A stretch of 64,000 bases of DNA, taken from positions 466,832 to 530,831 of the forward strand of contig LUVW01000006.1 of assembly GCA_001661515.1 (NCBI GenBank). Reading direction: 5' to 3'. Of the stretch, positions 55,622-64,000 are shown piece after piece; position 1 is the first letter of the stretch, and every line of letters begins with the position of its first letter. Below the pieces are notes generated by a model. That model was not told the DNA's origin and made no database searches. It saw only the letters and a list, made by a program, of their open reading frames with translations. The position numbers were made by a program, and so were the translations under genes. Source of the DNA: Capniomyces stellatus. Its lineage: Eukaryota > Kickxellomycota > Harpellomycetes > Harpellales > Legeriomycetaceae.

Positions 55622-56331
55622 TTTATGGCTATCAACAATCGCTTAATCTTTTTTTTTGAGGAAAAAAAATAGCTTATGATTTATAGCCATGGTTATCGTT
55701 ACGCTTACCGATGAGTACTGCATCAGTTTTGGGCAAGAATCTCGGCGATCCGCAGCAACAGGGAAAAAGTAAACGAATAAGCATTTATCGGGTGAGTTAT
55801 TTATTGACGCGCAACATTGTTGCCATAGCTTTTGTTTCTTACTTTTACTCTTGGTTTAATAGAAGCCAGTGAGTCCGACACCAATCAATACTAAGGTTGT
55901 TTTAGTTTTTTTTTTTTCGAATTTCAACTTTTACTCTGTACCCCACAGTTTAGTTAGGCTTAATCGCAAGTTGGACCAATAGTTGACGGTGTATGTTTTA
56001 TGTTGTAAGACATCTTTTGCAAAAGGAAAAAAAAGTTCCAAGTGCAGTTTGTTTGTTACAAAACCTGTCAACTAAAAGTTCCGAGTATTTGTAAAAGAAA
56101 CCGAAAATAGCCAAGGTTCAAGAAATCGAAACAAGAGAAAAAAAAAGCTATTTGAAACCCAGAAATACATCACCACCTGTTCTACCCCCCTAAACAGTCC
56201 ACTAAATATATAAACACATTTCTTTTTTTCATACGTCTTAGCCATCAAAATAAGACATCAATAAGAAAAAAAAAAAACCAAATCAGAATTGATAATAACA
56301 AAAAGGAAGCCAGGAATAGCCAAACTTAACA
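55622..56331. other. intergenic with possible orphan 5' exons
   Basis: An ATG at 55711 opens a 27-codon stretch (MSTASVLGKNLGDPQQQG, ending SKRISIYR) ending at a good GTGAGT donor at 55792. After a TAATAG acceptor at 55862 it continues KPVSPTPINTKV but soon runs into T-rich low-complexity sequence and a stop. It may be a gene fragment or a short peptide gene. There is not room for a typical protein before the next gene. Confidence 0.3.
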
Positions 56332-57463
56332 ATGTCAGTAGTACCAAGAATAGTCAAACTTAACAATGGGTTGCAAATACCTTTAGTTGGATGTAAAGTG
56401 AAAGAGTACCTTATACCAAATAAAACATTGTATCATTTCGAATGTTTACTTGTATTTGGAAGTAAACGTAAATATGTAAAGCATATACTGAATATTGGCG
56501 TTTTTATTCTGTAAATCTATACAATAGTTGGTACATATCAACTCAAAGACGAGCAGACACTTATAGGCCTGATAAAAGATGCTATTAGAGTGGGATACAG
56601 ACACATTGGTAAGTGTATTTGCGTTGTATCAACCAAAATTTGACACCAGAACAAACAACTAGCAGTCTTATAATTGTTCCAGGCTAATTTGTCCAACGCT
56701 GCAACTTGTAGATACTGCCACTGTCTACAAAAACGAGGAGGCAATTGGAAAGGCACTTGAAGAAGTGTTTAGCGATGCGTCATACGGGGTTTCAAGAGGC
56801 GATATATGGGTAACAAGCAAGCTTCAAACAACCGACCAGGGATACGAAAAGGCCTTGGAGGCAGTAGACAGATCGTTGAAGAAACTACGCCTTGATTACA
56901 TTGATATGTATTTGATTCATTGGCCAGGAGCCAGCGGATATGATGTTGCAGATGTAAAGCAGAAGGAGCTACGCAAGGGGAGTTGGAAGGCGCTTGAGGA
57001 GCTAGTAGGAAGCAAGAAATTGAGAGCGATTGGTGTGAGCAACTATCAAATCAAGCACCTTGACGAGCTGATGACATATGCCAAAATCAAACCGGTGATA
57101 AACCAGTGTGAGTTCCACCCATTGTTGTTCACTGAAGACTTGGTCAAGCACACACAGAGCCTAAACATCCAGTTCCAGGCATACTCGAGTCTTGGTGAAG
57201 GAAATCTGGTCAATGGAAAGTACAAGTTTGACGAAATTGAGGCGATTGCCAAGAGGCTGAACGCATCGGTTGCTCAAGTTCTGCTGTGCTGGGGATTGCA
57301 ACATAACGCTGTTGTTTTGCCCAAGGCATCAAGCAAAGGAAGATTGGAGGAAAATTTCAAGTGTCAGCTGTTTACTCTGACTCAAGAGGATATGGATACT
57401 ATTGATAGCATCTCAAAGAAAACCACACAGAGATTCTGCTGGGACCCAACTGTTGTTGTTTAG
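56332..57463 (+). CDS. aldo-keto reductase, three exons
   Basis: Exons 56332-56392, 56528-56608 and 56712-57463 give 297 residues. The GGAT|GTAAAG donor of exon 1 is chosen because it restores the family phrase PLVGFGTYQL. The (beta/alpha)8 barrel has the catalytic tetrad Asp48, Tyr53 (DTATVY), Lys (VTSKL) and His (LIHWPG), the signature GVSNYQIKHLDEL, and a cofactor region near LPKASSKGRLEEN. It is an NAD(P)H-dependent reductase of carbonyl compounds, like the yeast Gcy1/Gre3 group. The substrate cannot be told from sequence. Length is slightly under the usual 300-320. Confidence 0.93.
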
Positions 57464-57745
57464 TTGGGCTAGTTGACGTAGCTGAAAACGTTTTTTTTTA
57501 AATTTATTTTTCCGTGGCTAATAGCACGATTCCAGAGCTCTGTTGATAAATTTGGTGCATTTTCCTTTGGTTTGTTTATCATATTTGTTGACATTAATGT
57601 CAAACTAATAAACGTAAAATAAATATTAAAGGGTGTGTTGTGGTTTAGTGAAATGAAACTTTGAAGAACCCGAAATCAAATTGACAAAAATAAGAACAGC
57701 AATACCAATAGTAACACGAGATGTAACATAAAAAAAACGAGCGAG

Positions 57746-57785
<40 letters not shown>

Positions 57786-57900
57786 AAAAAAAAATAGAAA
57801 GAATGTATTGTATGTGTATGTAGATATATGAGCAAATAGATGTACCGCTTTATAGATAATGGTGTATTAAATGAAGAAGATAAAGAGAAAGAAAGAGAGT
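57464..57900. other. convergent intergenic with long A-run
   Basis: 3' flank of two convergent genes, containing an A-run of about 33 near 57750-57782. Nothing else seen. Confidence 0.6.
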
Positions 57901-60551
57901 CTAATCCACTTTAATAGAGCGGTATATTTTCCTCATAAACGTGTGGCTTGCAACAAACCCAATAGTGCCGGTAAAGGTAAAGAACAAGACACAGATGACA
58001 AACACCCAGCCAAAGTACAGCACAGTTCCAGAAAAGTAGACGAGTCTTAAATGGGTAAAATAAAACATAACGCCATACAGGAACACGTAAAATGAAGAGG
58101 CGCCGCCAGTAATAAAAGAAAGCCACCACCAGTTATAGTCCTCAGAACACAAAGTGAAGTACGTCATGAGAATAGTGATTTCAGCGCAGGTGATCACAAG
58201 AAGGATCAGCACCACAAATAAGAATCCAAACAGGTAGTAGATCCGATGAAACCAAACGCTGTTCATGATATAGTATAGTTCGATGAAAATGGCAGCGAAT
58301 GGGATTATTCCGCCAATGAAAAATATAATTACCGGCCTCAAGTACCATGGCTTATCCGGAACTTGTCTAGGAATCTGGTTTGTTCTGACTGGTGGCTCCA
58401 TCTTACGTTTTCTGTATCCATAGTAGGCTCCTAGCAGTGATAATGGGATATTTACTAAAAACCAGATCATTATTGATCCAAACAATGCGCTCGCTGGGAC
58501 TGCAGCAGATGAGTCTCGTACAAGTAAAATAGAGTTAAAAACGATCACCGCAGCAAACACAATTCTACATTTTGATTTAATATCATTCCCATTAGAAACA
58601 GTGTCAAACAGTGTCAAAAAGTGTCAAACAGGGTCAAACATTGTCAAACATACTCACAACTTTTCAAATTTATTAACGTTCATTTTAATAAGTTTCAATG
58701 ATGAAAAGTAACACGACCAACGAGTATAAACATAGTTGAAAACAGGAATCAAACTTACACAGGTACAAAAAATATTGTTGAAATGACGTTTCTTTTTCTA
58801 TCAGTTCCGCCATATGAGTTATACAATAACGCTGAATTGTATCCAGCAGAGAACCCAAACACCATATACAATGTCAACGCCGTGTTTATAAGCGACCCAC
58901 GACTGGAAGGCGACAAAAATCCAAGCAGGGCAAAAACTAATCAACCAATAACAAACAAACTCAAATCAACTCAAATCAACTCAAATCAACCAAAAGTCAA
59001 AAGCCAAAAGCGTACATTTCCCACAACATCCAAATAAAGGCAAGATGTGGAATAGAAGAAATAAACAATCAAACAAATAAAGCATGGAAATCCTTACCAA
59101 GAGTTGTGAAAAACATATATAATAACTGGTAGCCGCTACCAACTAGAACGCTTAATAGACCCAGTCTCCGTGGCGGTCTAAACACATCTGCATGGATAAG
59201 CTTCCATCCAAAATCCTCTGCCATGGTTTCGCTGTCGTTTTCGTTATACCGTGATATATCTTTCCACAACGACCGCGAAAAGACTAATCCAACCATTATC
59301 GACAACAGAAGCACAAATATAATCGAATTCACCAACCTATCAGCCAAAACATCCCAAGGATAAGAATCCCACAGTTAACCAACGAACAAGCACTAGTAAT
59401 ATTCTAATTGCCATTTAAACCAAATATAGAGCATGCCGCGCTTACCCTATCCAATGGATCTTTGTATTCTTGATTGACAAATAGCTGTCCCAACGAGTAG
59501 CCCATGTGATGTCAGATTCCTAAACACACAAACACCTTGGTTTAGGTCTCATTTCAACTAGACATACTTATAAATGTGTGAAAATATAGCAGCAACTCGA
59601 TTAGGAAACTTACTCTCCATTTGATGCTATAAGTATAAACCACGGTGTTTTCCGAATCTTCATTTAGCACCATAGGTTCCACAGAATCACAGTTAATACC
59701 ACCCTGACCGTCGACCGCAGTTTTTTTGCTATACCCGGAATAAAAACAAACATATTTATCAACTCTGTTCAAGTAACTATTGTCAACTCGTTGTGTTCTG
59801 TTTAAATATACCATCTTATTATGTGTGCATTGTACCTTGAGGGCACAACCGATACTCCCACAACCCGGTGGTGTTTGTTATTAACCGTGTGGTAATCGAT
59901 TTCAATATCGTAATGATTATTTAGCTCCATCTTCGTTTCCGATCTTGCTTTTCCTAGTGGAAATCCAACCATCTCAACCTCCCTCCCGCTATCTGTAATC
60001 TTTGTCATTGCTGCTGACAGCCCATCAATAAGCCAATCCATTTTGTAGCCCTCACTTATCTTTGAATTTATAAACTTGGCTCCATCTTTTGGCACTGAGC
60101 TTTGACATAGCACCTTGCATTTTTCATCCTTCAGCATGAAAAGCTGTTTACGGATAATATTCAACAACCAACACGTAAGTATTAATACAGCCGAAGCCAA
60201 CAAGTATATTTACTATAAATATATATGCACAATTCCTATTTTAAAACACATTACCTCAAACGCTGAATCATAAATTCGATCGCCAAGCAAAATAGATCCA
60301 ATAGACTCGTATTCTAGCTCTGGTGTTGAGGATCTAGGCTTACAAAAGTAAAAGCTCTTGTGGTAAAAATCGTACGGCACTATGGCCTTGACTTTGTTTT
60401 GCAAGTCAACTGCTGGAACTAATGCGTTGACTTGTAATTCGACTTTATCATCTTTCAAATAATTGGTAGGCGCCAGTCCTGGTAGATAGAATCCACTGCT
60501 AATAGTCTGGAATAGTCCCAGGATAAATAAATTGGTCTTTAATTTTTTCAT
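57901..60551 (-). CDS. TM9SF/nonaspanin (Emp70-family) membrane protein, seven exons
   Basis: Exons 60551-60255, 60143-59836, 59728-59614, 59519-59446, 59336-59098, 58936-58759 and 58564-57901 join in frame to 624 residues. There is an N-terminal signal (FILGLFQTISSGFYLPGLAP) and a lumenal domain (LKDEKCKVLC, DWLIDGLSAA, YTYSIKW). The family hallmark TRWDSYL and IHWIG follow, then nine predicted membrane spans (GLLSVLVG, LLGFLSPSSRGSL, IMIWFLVNIPLSLLGAYYGY, WWWLSFITGGASSFYVFLY). It ends RKIYRSIKVD, matching the family's KxD-type C-terminal Golgi-retention signal. Endosome/Golgi protein sorting is the known role. Family length (about 600-670) agrees. Introns 5 and 6 carry 10-bp tandem repeats. 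Confidence 0.95.
58601..58650 (+). repeat. 10-bp tandem repeat, five units, in TM9SF intron 6
   Basis: Units GTGTCAAACA with single-base variants, inside the intron spanning 58565-58758. Confidence 0.9.
58961..58990 (+). repeat. 10-bp tandem repeat, three units, in TM9SF intron 5
   Basis: Three perfect TCAAATCAAC units inside the intron spanning 58937-59097. Confidence 0.9.
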
Positions 60552-62538
60552 AGTTCAAGCTATTCTCTATCCTCTGCTCTCTATCCTCAATTCCTTATTA
60601 TCTGATTTGAATTGCTTTTAATGTTTGTTCTTGCTGTGTGAATTTCAATTTAAAGCCGCTTTTATTGTTCGATGGTATTGAGGTAACGACCGCAAGCTTT
60701 TACTCATTAAATGATCTTTTAAGCGGACTTTATAACTTAGTAAAGGGTAACACTATACTGCTGTTTTTCAGAATTATAAATATGTTGAAAGATTGAAAGA
60801 AAAATGCAATTCTTTGAAATTCGCTGCTAAAAAAAAACACTCCATGAAGTTTGCAGAGTTGGGTGCAAATAATTACTACACAATTTAAAGGAAAATCACC
60901 AAAAAAAAAAACCTAGCCAATTTCAACAACAAAAAAAACGGACCAAAAAGACTTGATTATAAAATACAGTGCAACTGTAGCTAGCCCAATTTTGGCTTTC
61001 GTTTCAAGTATAGTACCATAAATTGGGACCTTGACTTGTTCATCTTTAAACTTGCTTTATGCAAAATAGCCCGAGTTACACTATCCCAAACTTCATCTGA
61101 AACTCCTGGTCAAGTATAGTTATTTTCAGCATGAAGTACGAGTTCATAGGCAAAAGCTATATTTCTTCAAGTTTAGTAGTATTTTAAAGTCGCCTTAACC
61201 ATAAGTGTTCGTGTGCAAATAGACACGCCAATACTATCATTATATTGTTATAGTGAGTCGAGTGGCGAGGTAAACCAATTAACTAGGAGGCTGCACTCAA
61301 GACTCGTATTTGAATGAAAATGTCAAAGCAAGACCTATTTTCCACACTGTAGTGGGGCTAAGAAAAATGCCAGGAATTATCTAATGCATTTTATATGATC
61401 ATTTCGAAACGCAAGACCGTGAAAAGAATCGGCAAATATACAAGTAGCTGTACTCAATGGAACCTACTAGAACATGATGGATCGCAATAGATCCTGATGG
61501 AATAAAGGTGCGTGCTGTGAAACTTCAAGCACAAAGGGAATTGTCGTCTGTTTTATGAAACTGGTGTAGACCAAGCTTTCTTGGTTGCTTGATTAGTATT
61601 CTTTTTTTCTTCTTCACAAGACTTGGTTCTTTATTTATTGGGGCAAATACAGATTTCAAAAGTAATCAATTAATTTCAATAAAAAAAACAAAAGTAATCA
61701 ATTGCGTAGTTAAATGCTGCTGAATTCTGCTTTTTTTTGCCGTTTATTGTGATTCCGGTGGTAAATTACCCGCTTATAACGAGCCAACCAGAATGAATCG
61801 TCTAAATAGCTTGTAAAATGGCAATATTTCGCCATATTTTACATTGCATTCGTTTTTACTTTTCACTTAAAAATGATGTTCTAGATGGAAACTTATCCCG
61901 TGTTTGGGCATAATGCAGTTTAAACGCACCACAACCAGCTAAAGTGTGTGATTGGGCTACAAGTCGACTTTATGTTCTTTAAATGCAATACAAATGGCAA
62001 AATACCAAGTATTAATTTTCAAAATTCGAGCCAGATAAACGCAGCTATGTAACATGGAGAGCAGCCAATGTGAATTGTTTGAAGTGATAGATCAGTTTAA
62101 GGACATGGGTTACTTGCCAGTTTGTTTCGAATCGCAGCTTTTTATTATTGCTGTAAAAAAAATAGCAGGTTAATCCTGCGCTTTTTTAGGAAAGCTGAAA
62201 CTCATTAAACTAAACGCAGTAAAATGGGTGTGAAGGGATGAGCTGTAGCTTAAATAGCTGCTATTTTGAGCTTCAGTGCAAAAGGATCTGATTTAATTGC
62301 TCATAGCTAGAAATTTTACATAAATGCAGCAACAAGTACATGTTTATTTCACAATACCCATAAAAGTGTCGATTAGTAACTGTTTTTTTTAATTTTAAAA
62401 CAAAGGCAAAAGCAAAGGCAAAAGCAAAAGCAAATAACCCGGCTAGTGTAAAAAATCCGGATAGCGCAACAAATATATTTCTATAGTTTAAAAGCCCACA
62501 AAGAAATCTAAGAAGCGTACGCAAATAACAAAAGTAAG
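60552..62538. other. divergent intergenic region
   Basis: Two kb upstream of both the TM9SF and dehydrogenase genes. A 39-codon open frame at 62054-62173 (MESSQCELFEVIDQFKDMGY...) has somewhat protein-like composition but no partner exon was found. A short GGCAAAAGCAAA repeat lies at 62403-62433. Confidence 0.5.
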
Positions 62539-63321
62539 ATGTTCGAAAGAGTCAAGAATAAGGTTGTAGTGGTTACTGGTGCCAGTTCAGGATTTGGAAG
62601 GAGTATCGCGTTGATATTCGCTGAATATGGTGCACACTTGGTTCTGGCGGCTAGAAGAGAGCAAGTCCTTGAAGAGCTTAAAAACGAGATTCAGTCAAAA
62701 CACACAAATACGCAGATCCACATAATGAAGCTAGATATTTCTAACAAAGCTGCGGTTGTTGAAGCGTTTTCAAACCTTCCAGAATGGGCCTCGAAACCTG
62801 ACATTCTAGTAAACAACGCTGGGCTAAGCATTGGGCTAGACCCGGTTAAAGATGTGCCAGAGTCCACAATCGACACTGTTTTTAACACAAATGTTAAGGG
62901 AACCATACTTGTCACACAGCAAGTTTTGCCAGGAATGATTGAGCGCGATGAAGGAGCAATCATCAATATTGGATCAATTGTTGGTATAATCGCAGGACCA
63001 AACTCGGGAGTTTATAGCGCCTCCAAGTTTGCATTGCGTGCGATCACAGACTCTTTGAGAATGGAGACTAACGCCACAAAAATCAAAGTTGTTGAAATTG
63101 ATCCTGGAATGGCCGAAACCGAGTTTAACATAGTCAGGTTTGGTGGTGATAAGCAAACTGCTAAGAGTATGTATAAAGGCATGGAATTAATGACAGCTGA
63201 TGATGTCGCTGAGGTAGTTTTGTTTGCAGCATCAAGACACCCCCGCTGTGTTGTTAGCCAAGCCACAGTTACGCCGATCTGCCAGGCCAACACGTTATCT
63301 GCGCATCGTAACTTGGACTAA
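62539..63321 (+). CDS. short-chain dehydrogenase/reductase (Ymr226c-like)
   Basis: 260 residues, one exon. Rossmann motif TGASSGFG (14-21), NNAG motif, Ser of IGSIVG, and the catalytic pair YSASK. The following VVEIDPGMAETEF and MELMTADDVAEVVLFAASR match the classical SDR group of yeast Ymr226c, an NADP-dependent dehydrogenase acting on L-allo-threonine, serine and 3-hydroxy acids. ARR after the second strand suits NADP binding. The C-terminus is complete. Confidence 0.92.
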   Translation: MFERVKNKVVVVTGASSGFGRSIALIFAEYGAHLVLAARREQVLEELKNEIQSKHTNTQIHIMKLDISNKAAVVEAFSNLPEWASKPDILVNNAGLSIGLDPVKDVPESTIDTVFNTNVKGTILVTQQVLPGMIERDEGAIINIGSIVGIIAGPNSGVYSASKFALRAITDSLRMETNATKIKVVEIDPGMAETEFNIVRFGGDKQTAKSMYKGMELMTADDVAEVVLFAASRHPRCVVSQATVTPICQANTLSAHRNLD

Positions 63322-63626
63322 ATTTATATTAGCTACTTCAAATACAATTTTATTTATAGTATCTAGTTTTTACCCTTTTTTGATTTATTTTGTAAAGGAA
63401 TATAGTTGATTGTATAAACTTTAAGCCATGCACAAAACCTTTGCCCAAGTCAAACAAAACAGGCCAGCTAAAAAAGGCAATTATTTATCAATGTCTATTA
63501 AATGTTAAAAAAGTGGTTCAAAAAGCCCAAAGAATGTGTAGCAGACAAAAAACATTAAGCCGATAGAAACCCCAAGCGCATCCACAAGTAAAAATGTGGA
63601 TTGCCACTATCCGGTCTGAATATGCT
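63322..63626. other. short convergent intergenic region
   Basis: 3' flank shared by the dehydrogenase and PEX2 genes. Nothing seen. Confidence 0.6.
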
Positions 63627-63983
63627 TTATAGCGGAGATATTTCAAAAACTGCGGTACCACATCGCATGCACACACACGAATCGCCTTCATCCATAGTCT
63701 TAGTTTTTATGCAAACGTAGCAATAGGTATGCTGGCAGTTGGTAATATAGGGGTTTGTTATCACGCATGAGCCTTCAATAGACTGCGTTGAAACAACCCC
63801 AGGTACATCAAACTTTTCGTCCTTTTCCAATTGGTAGCAAATCGCACAAACCGAGTCGGGAAGTGAAGAGATTTCAGGGTCAATCGAGACGGGCGAAAGC
63901 CCCACTAATCTCCGAGCTGTTTGTTTTGCGTACGATTTGATTTTGTTTACGTTTACTAATGGAACAATGAACATCAAGAATTC
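63627..63983 (-). CDS. PEX2: Pex2, peroxisomal RING E3 ligase, last exon only
   Basis: The exon starts at 63983 after the acceptor TTTATAG; upstream exons lie beyond the window. It encodes EFLMFIVPLVNVNKIKSY, the end of the membrane region typical of Pex2, then a RING domain (CAICY, NPYITNCQHTYCYVCI, SCVCMRCG). Pex2 with Pex10 and Pex12 forms the peroxisomal membrane ubiquitin ligase that recycles the import receptor Pex5. The NPYITNC-H-YCYYC phrase distinguishes it from Pex10. Confidence 0.88.
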   Translation of the reverse strand, partial: EFLMFIVPLVNVNKIKSYAKQTARRLVGLSPVSIDPEISSLPDSVCAICYQLEKDEKFDVPGVVSTQSIEGSCVITNPYITNCQHTYCYVCIKTKTMDEGDSCVCMRCGTAVFEISPL

Positions 63984-64000
63984 CTATAAAAAATACACCC

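Noticed and set aside
62403..62440. GCAAAA-type repeat as another protease-style leader tract
   Set aside because: The sequence differs (GGCAAAAGCAAA) and lies about 100 bases before a dehydrogenase ATG, without the TATA/10-mer context.

Overview
This window is nuclear DNA from a fungus. It is AT-rich between genes and carries spliced genes with short introns (roughly 90-240 bp, GTAAGT-like donors, TAG/CAG acceptors). A velvet-domain protein, a galactokinase-family gene, a Set2 with AWS-SET-postSET-WW-SRI layout, Lst8, Pex2 and a fungal-type conventional kinesin place it in Fungi. The secreted S1 (trypsin-fold) protease family in several near-identical copies, together with decayed non-LTR retrotransposon pieces, would fit an early-diverging (zygomycete-grade) lineage. 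That placement is inference. No rRNA, tRNA or CRISPR was recognised.

Layout. 1-1135: 5' end of a minus-strand S1 protease gene and its promoter cassette. 1309-4354 (-): a two-exon gene for a putatively N-myristoylated protein of unknown function. 8900-15430 (+): one 2176-residue unrecognised protein. 15844-16762: a decayed non-LTR element. 17337-19455 (+): protease promoter cassette plus a full-length copy whose catalytic serine is isoleucine. 19797-19925: a second retrotransposon tail. 20546-22722 (-): a four-exon GATA-like plus PHD protein. 27482-29216 (+): LST8, convergent with SET2 (29736-33600, -, seven exons). 36305-36940 (+): velvet protein. 37625-41197: a protease cluster with two single-N joins, duplicated segments and a pseudogenised tail. 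42139-43093 (+): small unknown four-exon gene, convergent with CMC4 (43396-43590, -). 45625-49161 (+): kinesin-1 heavy chain. 49505-50437 (-): mitochondrial 2-oxodicarboxylate-type carrier. 53703-55621 (+): four-exon galactokinase homologue with degenerate active-site motifs. 56332-57463 (+): aldo-keto reductase. 57901-60551 (-): TM9SF/nonaspanin, seven exons. 62539-63321 (+): short-chain dehydrogenase. 63627-63983 (-): last exon of PEX2, entering from the right edge.

The housekeeping genes are unrelated neighbours, not a pathway cluster. The distinctive part is the protease family. At least three loci share an almost invariant upstream block (10-bp tandem repeat, TATA box, (CCAAAA)n tract directly before the ATG) and an almost invariant N-terminal pre-pro region. 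The mature domains vary, and one copy has lost its nucleophile. The sequence also holds a second likely pseudoenzyme, the galactokinase homologue.

The exon structures were worked out by eye from splice sites and reading-frame continuity. Every multi-exon model listed closes in frame. The assembly has gaps at 29318-29337, 38587 and 40441, and conclusions around the last two are limited by that.
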